A stretch of 64,000 nt of DNA from Cellulomonas palmilytica. Its GTDB lineage: Bacteria; Actinomycetota; Actinomycetes; Actinomycetales; Cellulomonadaceae. Under the pieces are notes generated by a model, which worked only from the letters and a program-made list of their open reading frames with translations, ran no database searches and had not been told where the DNA came from. The position numbers and the translations under genes were made by a program. Every line of letters starts with the position of its first letter. Position 1 is the first letter of the stretch. The stretch is from contig NZ_CP062221.1 in assembly GCF_021590045.1 (NCBI RefSeq), positions 2,418,001 to 2,482,000 on the forward strand, read 5' to 3'. Shown one piece after another: positions 55,421-63,283 of this stretch.

Positions 55421-56293
55421 TCAGGACCGCGGCGCGAGCTCCTGGAGCGCGGCGACCAGGACACGGTTGAACTCCTGCGGCGCGTGCGTGTTGACGTCGT
55501 GGCCCGCGCCGGGCACCACGGTGAGCCGTGCGCCGGCGTGCGCGCGCAGGTAGCGGCGCTCCTCGAGCCGGAGCGGGTCGCGCCGGCCGTTGACGAGCCA
55601 GACGGGCAGGCTGAGGCGGCGCAGGTCGGCCAGCGGGGAGCAGGTCGCGAGCGCGGCGAGCATGTCGGTCACGACGTACCAGGTCCCGCCGCCCAGGTGC
55701 AGCGCGTCCGTCACCCACGTGGACACGCGGCGGTACGCACGCAGCAGCGGTCCGCGGGTCTGCGTCGAGCAGCCCGCGGCGACGACGCCGGCGATCGTGC
55801 GCTCGTGGCGGCCGGCGTACGCGAGGCTCACGTAGCCGCCCAGCGAGAGCCCGACGAGCAGGGGCGGCGTGCCGAACGAGCGGACCGCCGCGTCGACGGC
55901 CTCCAGCGCGCCGTCGAGCGTGAACCGCTCGTGTGCGCGGGCGCCGTGCCCGGGCAGGTCGATCGCGAGCGTAGGGTGCCCGAGCCGCTCGAGCTCGGCG
56001 ACCTGCGGTGCCCAGATCGCCGACGACGTGCGCGTGCCGTGCACCATGACGATCGGGCGCGCCGAGCCGGCGCCGCCGGACTCGGCGTGCGAGGCGGCGA
56101 CGGCGGCGGCCACGACGACTTCGGGGACCTCGGGGACGACGACGGCGTCGTGCGTGCGGTCCCAGGGCGCGCGCCCGTCGGCAGGCGTGCGCTGGTGCGG
56201 CAGGGCGGGTGCGGCGACCGGGGTGGTGGTACCGGACGGGCCGTGCGGGGTGCTGCTGATGATCTCTCCCGGGTCGCGAGGTGCGGTGAGCAT
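55421..56293 (-). CDS. alpha/beta hydrolase
   Basis: The 290-aa product has the alpha/beta-hydrolase fold. The oxyanion region is IVMVHGTRTSSAIW, the nucleophile elbow GLSLGG, the acid NGRRDPL and the His GAGHDVNTH. About 75 N-terminal residues are Pro/Ala/Thr-rich and precede the conserved domain. The substrate is unknown. I chose ATG 56293; 56338 would add 15 residues. It is divergent from the pilus cluster and I see no functional link to it. Confidence 0.88.
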   Translation of the reverse strand: MLTAPRDPGEIISSTPHGPSGTTTPVAAPALPHQRTPADGRAPWDRTHDAVVVPEVPEVVVAAAVAASHAESGGAGSARPIVMVHGTRTSSAIWAPQVAELERLGHPTLAIDLPGHGARAHERFTLDGALEAVDAAVRSFGTPPLLVGLSLGGYVSLAYAGRHERTIAGVVAAGCSTQTRGPLLRAYRRVSTWVTDALHLGGGTWYVVTDMLAALATCSPLADLRRLSLPVWLVNGRRDPLRLEERRYLRAHAGARLTVVPGAGHDVNTHAPQEFNRVLVAALQELAPRS

Positions 56294-56427
56294 ACGCGCG
56301 GCACCTGGGAACGGCGGGGGAGAGCGGACGGTGCGCACAGGACCTGCGCACGTCGTCCCGAAGGGCGTGACACGCGGCCCCGGACCCCACGGTGACGTGC
56401 GCCGCTCGTCGGGATCTGCGCGTTCAC

Positions 56428-56456
56428 CTCAGGCGTGGGCCGCCGGGTGCCGATAG
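56428..56456 (+). promoter_or_regulatory. FliA/WhiG-like promoter upstream of pilB
   Basis: CTCA (56428-56431), 17 nt, then GCCGATAG (56449-56456). The -10-like octamer nearly equals the GCCGATAA recognised by FliA/WhiG sigma factors. The start codon is 34 nt downstream. Confidence 0.6.
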
Positions 56457-56490
56457 GTGCGAAGACGACCGTCGTGCCATGGGAGGTGCC

Positions 56491-58164
56491 GTGAAGCAGC
56501 TGGGCGAGATCCTGCTCGAGGAAGGCCTGGTGACCGAGGCGCAGCTCCTGTCCGCCCTGGACGAGCAGCTGACGTCCGGCGGGTCGCTCGGCCGGACGCT
56601 GGTCGAGCTCGGGATGCTCACCGAGAACCAGCTGGTCCAGGCCCTCGCGGCGCAGGTCGGCATGCAGTTCGTCGACCTCGACGAGTACCCCGTTGACCGG
56701 GCCGCGGTGTCCATGGTCCCGGGTGCGCTGTGCCGCCGGTACACCGTGCTGCCCGTCGGGATCCAGAACGGCGTGCTGATCCTGGCGACCGCAGACCCGG
56801 GCAACGTCATGGCGGTCGACGACGTGCGCTCGGTGTCCGGCATGCAGGTCACGCCCGTGATCTCCACGTACGACAACATGGTGCGGGCGATCGACCGGTA
56901 CGTGCGCGCCGACGGCGAGATGGAGAACCTCTCGTCGGCGTTCGAGGAGTCGCAGCCGGAACCCGAGGCCGACCTGTCGCGCATGGGCGACATCGTCGAC
57001 GACGACGCGCCCATCGTCCGGTACGTCAACCTGCTCGTGACGCAGGCGATCACCGACCGCGCGTCCGACATCCACATCGAGCCGACCGAGCACGACCTGC
57101 GCGTGCGGTACCGCATCGACGGCGTGCTGCACGAGACGCAGCGCTCGCCGAAGAACATCACCGGTGGCGTCATCTCGCGCGTGAAGATCATGAGCGACAT
57201 CGACATCGCCGAGAAGCGCAAGCCGCAGGACGGCCGCATGTCCGTCATGCACAACGGGCGCAAGATCGACCTCCGCGTGGCGACGCTGCCGACCGTGTGG
57301 GGCGAGAAGATCGTCATGCGCATCCTCGACAACTCCACGGCGAGCCTCGACCTGCGCGACCTGTCGTTCCTCGACCACAACTACGAGACGTACAAGGAGT
57401 CGTACACCAAGCCGTACGGCATGATCCTGGTCACCGGCCCCACCGGTTCGGGCAAGTCGACGACGCTGTACGCGACGCTCAACGCCGTCTCGAAGCCCGA
57501 CATCAACGTCATCACGGTCGAGGACCCGGTCGAGTACCGGCTCGCGGGCATCAACCAGGTGCAGGTCAACCCGAAGGCCGGTCTGACGTTCGCCGCCGCG
57601 CTGCGCTCGATCCTGCGCTCCGACCCCGACGTCGTGCTCCTCGGTGAGATCCGTGACCACGAGACCGCGCAGATCGCGGTCGAGGCGGCCCTCACCGGTC
57701 ACCTCGTGCTCTCGACGCTGCACACCAACGACGCACCGTCGGCCGTGACGCGTCTGACCGAGATGGGCATCGAGCCGTTCCTCGTCGGCTCGGCGCTCGA
57801 CTGCGTGGTCGCCCAGCGACTCGCGCGTCGCCTGTGCCCGAAGTGCAAGGTGCCCTACCAGCCGACGCCCGGCGAGATGGAGGCCGCGCGCTTCCCGTGG
57901 GTGCCGGGGGAGCCGATCCCGGAGCTGTACCGGCCGGGCGGCTGCAGCACGTGCTCGAAGACCGGCTACAAGGGCCGGCTCGCGCTGCACGAGGTCATGC
58001 GCGTCACCGAGGAGATCGAGCGGCACGCCGTCGCGCACTCCTCCGCGGCGGACATCGCGAGCACCGCGGTGCACCAGGGGATGATCTCGCTGCGCAACGA
58101 CGGCTGGTACAAGGTCGCGATGGGACTGACGTCGATCGAGGAGATCCTGCGCGTCGTCGCCTGA
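56491..58164 (+). CDS. pilB: type IV pilus assembly ATPase PilB
   Basis: The 557-aa GspE/PulE-family ATPase drives pilus extension on the cytosolic face of the membrane. The N-terminal T2SSE_N domain (KQLGEILLEEGLVTEAQLL onward) is followed by the motor domain. Walker A GPTGSGKST is at 316-324, with the Walker B segment VVLLGEIRDHETA and a zinc site made by Cys449, Cys452, Cys485 and Cys488. GGAGG 4 nt upstream selects GTG 56491; ATG 56479 is possible. It leads the pilus cluster. Confidence 0.95.
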   Translation: MKQLGEILLEEGLVTEAQLLSALDEQLTSGGSLGRTLVELGMLTENQLVQALAAQVGMQFVDLDEYPVDRAAVSMVPGALCRRYTVLPVGIQNGVLILATADPGNVMAVDDVRSVSGMQVTPVISTYDNMVRAIDRYVRADGEMENLSSAFEESQPEPEADLSRMGDIVDDDAPIVRYVNLLVTQAITDRASDIHIEPTEHDLRVRYRIDGVLHETQRSPKNITGGVISRVKIMSDIDIAEKRKPQDGRMSVMHNGRKIDLRVATLPTVWGEKIVMRILDNSTASLDLRDLSFLDHNYETYKESYTKPYGMILVTGPTGSGKSTTLYATLNAVSKPDINVITVEDPVEYRLAGINQVQVNPKAGLTFAAALRSILRSDPDVVLLGEIRDHETAQIAVEAALTGHLVLSTLHTNDAPSAVTRLTEMGIEPFLVGSALDCVVAQRLARRLCPKCKVPYQPTPGEMEAARFPWVPGEPIPELYRPGGCSTCSKTGYKGRLALHEVMRVTEEIERHAVAHSSAADIASTAVHQGMISLRNDGWYKVAMGLTSIEEILRVVA

Positions 58165-58199
58165 CCTGCACGAAGGGGCGATACGTCCGGTGTGATCCG

Positions 58200-58228
58200 C
58201 TCAAGTCGGGCCTGACGACCGCCGATGA
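58200..58228 (+). promoter_or_regulatory. FliA/WhiG-like promoter upstream of pilT
   Basis: CTCA (58200-58203), 17 nt, then GCCGATGA (58221-58228). It lies in the 131-bp gap between pilB and pilT and shares CTCAAGT with the pilA site. Confidence 0.6.
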
Positions 58229-58295
58229 ACCGACCGTGGCCGCTTTCGGCCCGACGCGAGGTCGCGGGACGCGCGACTCCCGAGAGGGGAATGAC

Positions 58296-60110
58296 GTGAG
58301 CGAGTACTACCAGCCGCAGGGCGAGCCCGCGCGACCCCTGCCCCCCTACCGCCCGGCCGGCCCCCAGGCGGGCGCGCCCGCGGCCCCGGGGCAGACGGTG
58401 TTCTCGCCGATCCCGTCGCAGTCGACCGCGCACCCCGTGGCGCCCGGCGCGCCCGCGGAGCCGCTGCCGACCGTGCCGGCGCAGCCCGCGCCCGGGGCGC
58501 CGCTGCGCGTGTCGACGCAGGCCCCGGTCAGCGCACCGCAGTCGGTCGCGGCCGTCCGCGAGCAGTTCCGTCCCGCGCAGGCCTCGGCCGCTGGCACGCC
58601 CGCGCACCCCACGTTCTCGGGCGCCACGTTCACGCCGGACAGCACGGGCGCCCCCGCCGGTCCCGCGACGTTCACGCCGGGTGGGACGCGGACGTTCAAC
58701 CCCGTCCCGTCGCAGTCGCCCTCCGCACCGCTCCCCTCGGCACCGCTGCCCTCCGCACCGCTGCCCGCGGCGCCCGCCGTGCCGGGTGGCGCGGCGTTCA
58801 TGCCGGCTCCCCAGGCCCCCGCGGCCCCCGCGGCTCCCGTGGCACCCTCGGGGCCGGCGGCTCCCGCGGGTGGTGCGCCCGGGGGAGCGGGCGCGCCGAA
58901 GCGCGAGCGCGGTGCGGCGCGCGTCGGCATGGCGCAGGAGCGCCAGGAGGGCGACGTCCAGGTCGACGAGGTGCTCGCGAAGATGGTCGAGCTCGGGGCC
59001 TCGGACGCGCACTTCACGACCGGCGCGCCGCCCATGGTGCGGATCTCCGGCTCGCTCAAGCCGCTCGAGGGCTTCGGCCCGCTGATGCCGGACCCGCTGC
59101 GCCGCGCGCTGTACGCGATCCTCACGCAGAAGCAGCGCGAGACGTTCGAGGCGAACCTCGAGCTCGACTTCTCGCACGCCGTGCGCGGCCTCGCGCGGTT
59201 CCGCGTGAACCTCTACCAGCAGCGCGAGTCCATCGGTGCCGCGTTCCGTGTGATCCCCTACGAGATCAAGCCGCTCGAGGACCTGGGTGTCCCCGCGGTC
59301 GTCGCGAACTTCGCCGGCCTGCCGCGCGGGCTCGTGCTCGTCACGGGTCCGACGGGTTCCGGCAAGTCGACGACGCTCGCCGCGATCGTCGACCTCGCGA
59401 ACCGCACCCGCGAGGACCACATCATGACGGTCGAGGACCCGATCGAGTTCCTCCACCGGCACAAGAAGTCGCTCATCAACCAGCGCGAGGTCGGTGCGGA
59501 CACGCTGTCGTTCGCGAACGCGCTCAAGCACGTGCTGCGCCAGGACCCGGACATCATCCTGGTCGGTGAGATGCGTGACCTCGAGACGATCTCGGTCGCG
59601 CTGACCGCGGCCGAGACCGGTCACCTCGTGTTCGCCACGCTGCACACGCAGGACGCGGCGCAGACGATCGACCGCGTGATCGACGTGTTCCCCGCGCACC
59701 AGCAGGACCAGGTGCGCACGCAGCTCGCCGGTGCGATCCAGGGCGTCGTCTGCCAGACCCTGTGCAAGCGCGCCGACGGCCCGGGCCGCGCGGTCGCGAC
59801 CGAGGTGCTCGTCGCGACCCCCGCGATCCGCAACCTCATCCGTGAGGGCAAGACGCACCAGATCTACTCGTCGATGCAGGCCGGCGCGAAGCAGGGCATG
59901 CACACGATGGACCAGCACCTCGCCGAGCTCGTCAAGCAGGGGAAGATCTCGTACGAGGTCGGGCTCGAGAAGGCGCACCACGCCGAGGACTTCAACCGGC
60001 TCACCGGGCGGTTCTCGGGCGCGACCCAGGGCAGCGCGAACGTCGCCGACCCCGTGCTCACGGGTGAGGCGATGCTCGGCGCTCCCATGAACCCCGGACA
60101 GGTGATGTGA
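58296..60110 (+). CDS. pilT: PilT-type twitching motility ATPase with long Pro-rich N-terminus
   Basis: The 604-aa product carries a PilT retraction ATPase domain from about residue 218 to 570. Walker A GPTGSGKST is at 351-359, with IILVGEMRDLETI (Walker B) and ATLHTQDAAQTIDRVID (His box). The first about 215 residues are Pro/Ala/Thr/Ser-rich and probably disordered; PilT is normally about 350 aa without such a region. The GTG is preceded by GAGAGGGGA. Its stop overlaps the pilC start (TGATG). Confidence 0.93.
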   Translation: MSEYYQPQGEPARPLPPYRPAGPQAGAPAAPGQTVFSPIPSQSTAHPVAPGAPAEPLPTVPAQPAPGAPLRVSTQAPVSAPQSVAAVREQFRPAQASAAGTPAHPTFSGATFTPDSTGAPAGPATFTPGGTRTFNPVPSQSPSAPLPSAPLPSAPLPAAPAVPGGAAFMPAPQAPAAPAAPVAPSGPAAPAGGAPGGAGAPKRERGAARVGMAQERQEGDVQVDEVLAKMVELGASDAHFTTGAPPMVRISGSLKPLEGFGPLMPDPLRRALYAILTQKQRETFEANLELDFSHAVRGLARFRVNLYQQRESIGAAFRVIPYEIKPLEDLGVPAVVANFAGLPRGLVLVTGPTGSGKSTTLAAIVDLANRTREDHIMTVEDPIEFLHRHKKSLINQREVGADTLSFANALKHVLRQDPDIILVGEMRDLETISVALTAAETGHLVFATLHTQDAAQTIDRVIDVFPAHQQDQVRTQLAGAIQGVVCQTLCKRADGPGRAVATEVLVATPAIRNLIREGKTHQIYSSMQAGAKQGMHTMDQHLAELVKQGKISYEVGLEKAHHAEDFNRLTGRFSGATQGSANVADPVLTGEAMLGAPMNPGQVM

Positions 60111-61333
60111 TGGCAGCCGAGGCCAAGACGTTCGAGTACGCGGTCCGGGACAAGTCCGGCAAGCTCGTCAAGGGCCGCGTCGAGGCGCCCAACCAGGCAG
60201 CGGTCGCCAACCGTCTGCGGGACATGGGTCTCGCGGCGGTCTCGATCTCCGAGGTCAGCTCCTCGGGCCTCAACCGCGAGATCAGCATCGGCGGCGACAA
60301 GATCTCGCTCAAGGACCTCGCGGTCATGTCGCGTCAGCTGTCGACGATGATCGACTCGGGCCTGTCGCTGCTGCGCGCGCTGTCGATCCTCGCCGAGCAG
60401 ACCGAGAACAAGGCGCTCGCCAAGATCATCGGGCAGGTGCGCAGCGACGTCGAGGTCGGTGGCGCCCTGTCGGTCGCGCTGCAGAAGCACGAGCAGGTGT
60501 TCCCGCCGCTCATGATCAACATGGTCAAGGCCGGCGAGGTCGGCGGCTTCCTCGACAAGGCGCTCGTCTCGGTGGCGAACAACTTCGAGGCCGAGGTGAA
60601 GCTGCGCAACAAGATCAAGTCGGCGATGACCTACCCCGTGGTCGTCTTCGTCTTCGCGATCCTCGCGTCGATCGGCATGCTGCTGTTCATCGTCCCGGTC
60701 TTCTCGGGGATGTTCACGACGCTCGGCGGCACGCTGCCGTTGCCGACGCAGATCCTCGTCAACCTGTCGCAGGCGCTGAAGATCATCATCGGGCCGCTCG
60801 TGGTGGGGCTCGTGGTGTTCTCGGTCTGGTGGGGCAAGCACAAGAACGACCGGGCGGTCCGCGAGCGGCTCGACCCCATCAAGCTCAAGCTGCCCGTGTT
60901 CGGCAACCTGTTCCGCAAGATCGCGGTGGCGCGCTTCACGCGCAACTTCGGCACCATGATCCACTCGGGCGTGCCGCTGCTGCAGGCGCTCGAGGTCGTC
61001 GGCGAGACGAGCGGCAGCACCGTGATCGAGCGCGCAGCGAAGGACGTGCAGGAGTCGGTGCGGCGCGGTGAGTCCCTCGCCGGGCCGCTGGGCGAGCACA
61101 CGGTCTTCCCGCCCATGGTCGTGCAGATGATGGCCGTCGGTGAGGACACCGGTGCGTTGGACACGATGCTCGGCAAGGTCGCGGACTTCTACGACGACGA
61201 GGTCGAGTCGACCACCGAGCAGCTCACGAGCCTCATCGAGCCGCTCATGATCGTCGTCATCGGCGCGATCATCGGCTCGATGGTCATCGCGCTGTACATG
61301 CCGATCTTCGGGATCTTCGACCTCATCAACTGA
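60110..61333 (+). CDS. pilC: type IV pilus inner membrane platform protein PilC
   Basis: The 407-aa product has two T2SSF domains (about 70-190 and 275-395) and three membrane helices. It is the platform that couples PilB and PilT motors to the growing pilus. ATG 60110 overlaps the pilT stop; a GTG one codon upstream is less likely. A strong hairpin follows the stop. Confidence 0.95.
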   Translation: MAAEAKTFEYAVRDKSGKLVKGRVEAPNQAAVANRLRDMGLAAVSISEVSSSGLNREISIGGDKISLKDLAVMSRQLSTMIDSGLSLLRALSILAEQTENKALAKIIGQVRSDVEVGGALSVALQKHEQVFPPLMINMVKAGEVGGFLDKALVSVANNFEAEVKLRNKIKSAMTYPVVVFVFAILASIGMLLFIVPVFSGMFTTLGGTLPLPTQILVNLSQALKIIIGPLVVGLVVFSVWWGKHKNDRAVRERLDPIKLKLPVFGNLFRKIAVARFTRNFGTMIHSGVPLLQALEVVGETSGSTVIERAAKDVQESVRRGESLAGPLGEHTVFPPMVVQMMAVGEDTGALDTMLGKVADFYDDEVESTTEQLTSLIEPLMIVVIGAIIGSMVIALYMPIFGIFDLIN

Positions 61334-61355
61334 GCTTTGTGCGTCGCATTCGTGC

Positions 61356-61404
61356 GCACGACCTGGGCGCGGTCCGTTTTGTCGGGACCGCGCCCAAGTC
61401 GTGC
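61356..61404. terminator. 20-bp hairpin after pilC
   Basis: Arms 61356-61375 and 61385-61404 pair over 20 bp with a single mismatch around a 9-nt loop containing TTTT. It separates the motor/platform genes from the pilin unit. Confidence 0.75.
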
Positions 61405-61459
61405 CATCCGAGGGTGTCTGCGCCGTTCGGGTGAAACTCGCGACGGCGGGGAACCGGCG

Positions 61460-61488
61460 CTCAAGTGGGGGTGGTCCGCGGACGATGA
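61460..61488 (+). promoter_or_regulatory. FliA/WhiG-like promoter upstream of pilA
   Basis: CTCA (61460-61463), 17 nt, then GACGATGA (61481-61488), giving a leader of about 75 nt to the pilin ATG. AGGAG lies 8 nt before that start. Confidence 0.55.
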
Positions 61489-61570
61489 AGCGGATGCAGT
61501 TCTGAACCGGCCCTCCGGGGTCGGAGTGGCATTGAAACCGTTATTCAGACCCGACTTCAGGAGCTCAGCA

Positions 61571-62005
61571 ATGATCGCTCGCATCCGCAAGTCCATGGAG
61601 GAGAAGGACCAGGGCTTCACCCTGATCGAGCTCCTCGTCGTCATGATCATCATCGGCATCCTCGCGGCCATCGCGATCCCGGTGTTCCTCAACCAGCGCA
61701 AGAAGGCCGAGGACTCGGCGGCCAAGGCCGACGTCTCCACCCTCGGCAAGGAGATCGCCACCTACTTCGTCGACTGGGACGGCGCCACCGCCGTGACCGC
61801 GGGCATCACGGCCCCCCCGAACGCGAAGCTCCAGGTCAACGGCGAGGACGTCGGCAACGCGTCCAAGAACGTCGAGTTCGGCGGCCTCACCGGCGCGGCT
61901 GACGACCAGGACTGGTGCGTCTACGTCACCAACGCCAAGGGCGACAAGGCGGCGACCGGCTACAAGTACTCGGCGGCCGGCGGCCTCGAAGAGGGCACCT
62001 GCTGA
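61571..62005 (+). CDS. pilA: type IV major pilin (prepilin)
   Basis: The 144-aa prepilin has a 15-residue leader. The processing site is KDQG|FTLIELLVVM, with the mature Glu5 at residue 20 and the usual hydrophobic alpha-1 helix (VVMIIIGILAAIAIPVFLNQRKKAEDSAAKA). Two cysteines near the C-terminus (DWC and GTC at the end) probably form the pilin disulfide. It is flanked by hairpins on both sides and has its own promoter, which suits a highly expressed major pilin. Confidence 0.95.
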   Translation: MIARIRKSMEEKDQGFTLIELLVVMIIIGILAAIAIPVFLNQRKKAEDSAAKADVSTLGKEIATYFVDWDGATAVTAGITAPPNAKLQVNGEDVGNASKNVEFGGLTGAADDQDWCVYVTNAKGDKAATGYKYSAAGGLEEGTC

Positions 62006-62018
62006 CCTAGGTAGCTCG

Positions 62019-62050
62019 GAAAGGGCGGGAGCGACTGCTCCCGCCCTTTC
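62019..62050 (+). terminator. intrinsic terminator after pilA
   Basis: A perfect 14-bp stem (62019-62032 / 62037-62050) has a GACT loop and ends in tttcttc. It is the most classical terminator in the window. Confidence 0.9.
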
Positions 62051-62104
62051 TTCGCCCCTCGGTGCCCGATTGCGACGGTGTTGTCGGAATCGGCGCGGTA
62101 CCGG

Positions 62105-62145
62105 GTGGGAATCACTCTTCCTGCCTATTCCCACACCATTCCCAC
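62105..62145. repeat. three ATTCCCAC boxes upstream of a minor prepilin gene
   Basis: ATTCCCAC occurs at 62127-62134 and 62138-62145 (11-bp pitch) and, inverted, at 62105-62112. The one-helical-turn spacing suggests an operator for a dimeric or oligomeric regulator. The gene starts 56 nt downstream. Confidence 0.5.
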
Positions 62146-62200
62146 GAGGATTGGATAGGACGACGACCGCAACCACGCGGTACGGAGAAAGGCCTGGCAC

Positions 62201-63283
62201 ATGATCGTTCGTGCGCTGCGACGACGCAGCCGCGCCGTCGCCGAGCAGGGCGACGCGGGGTTCTCGATGGTCGAGCTGGTCGTGGCGATGCTGGTCCTCG
62301 GGATGATGTCGACGGTCGTCATCGCGATCGTCCTGCAGACCCAGGCGCTGGGCGTGTCCAACCGCTCGCGCGTCGCGGCGGCGAACCTCGCCGCGCGGGA
62401 GATCGACATCGTCCGCGAGGAGTTCTCCCGGACGGCCGACTCGCCGGCCGCGGTCGCGGACGAGGGCACCGTCCTCAACCCCCACCCGTTGCAGGGTCAG
62501 ACCGCGGGCCAGCCGCTCGTCGTCGACGGCACCGCGTACACCGTGCGCCGCACGAGCGCGTGGAACCTCACGGGGACCGGCGTCTCGGCGTGCGACGGCG
62601 GCAGCGTCGTGAACTACCCGACGCTGCGCGTGGCGGTCAGCGTCACGTGGGACGGGATGGGTCGGGTGGCCCCGGTGACGTCGGTGGCGGCGCTGGCCCC
62701 CAAGAAGGACGACAAGGTCGTCGGGACCCACGGCTACGTCGCGGTGAAGGTCACGAACGCGAAGGGGCAGCCCAACGCGGGCCGCACCGTGGTGGTCTAC
62801 TCCGCGTCCGAGTCGCGCACGGGCATGACGGACGTGACCGGGTGCGCCGTCGTGCAGGTGAACCCGGCGGGCTCGGGGACGATGTACTCGGCGAAGCTCG
62901 CGGACGCCGGCCACGTGGACCTGTCGGGCACGGCGGAGCCGGTCAAGTCGGTCGGGATGGTCGAGCGCGGCAAGCTCAACAACAACGTGACGTTCGCGTA
63001 CGACGCGGCGATGCAGCTGCGGGTCCGGTTCGTCGACGAGTCGGGTGCGCTGGTCGACGACGCGGCGATCGCGGGCCAGCCCTACACGCTCGTCGCGGCC
63101 GAGTTCGCGGGGGCGACCGGATCGACGCTGCTCGTCGCCGACCACAACGAGGTGCTGCTCGAGGGGCTGTGGCCGACGCAGTACGGCGCGTACTTCGGTG
63201 TCACGGCGCCGGTCGACGGCTACGTGACGGTCGGCCCGGAGGGGCCCGGGACGCCGACGATCGACGTCGAGGTGCCCTGGTGA
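62201..63283 (+). CDS. prepilin-type protein with two Ig-like/transthyretin-like modules
   Basis: The 360-aa product has a 20-residue leader and a processing site GDAG|FSMVELVVAML with Glu25, so it should be cleaved by the prepilin peptidase and enter the pilus. After a pilin-like region with a Cys pair, two beta-rich modules follow: about 175-245 (VKVTNAKGQPNAGRTVVVYS then TGMTDVTGCAVVQV) and about 265-355 (LRVRFVDESGALVDD and following). These resemble carboxypeptidase-regulatory/prealbumin-like modules, as in tip adhesins. It overlaps the next prepilin gene by 4 bp. Confidence 0.85.
   Translation: MIVRALRRRSRAVAEQGDAGFSMVELVVAMLVLGMMSTVVIAIVLQTQALGVSNRSRVAAANLAAREIDIVREEFSRTADSPAAVADEGTVLNPHPLQGQTAGQPLVVDGTAYTVRRTSAWNLTGTGVSACDGGSVVNYPTLRVAVSVTWDGMGRVAPVTSVAALAPKKDDKVVGTHGYVAVKVTNAKGQPNAGRTVVVYSASESRTGMTDVTGCAVVQVNPAGSGTMYSAKLADAGHVDLSGTAEPVKSVGMVERGKLNNNVTFAYDAAMQLRVRFVDESGALVDDAAIAGQPYTLVAAEFAGATGSTLLVADHNEVLLEGLWPTQYGAYFGVTAPVDGYVTVGPEGPGTPTIDVEVPW

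Noticed and set aside
62006..62200. FliA-like promoter upstream of the first minor prepilin gene
   Set aside because: No CTCA-N16-18-GMCGAT pattern is present. The gene is preceded by ATTCCCAC boxes instead.
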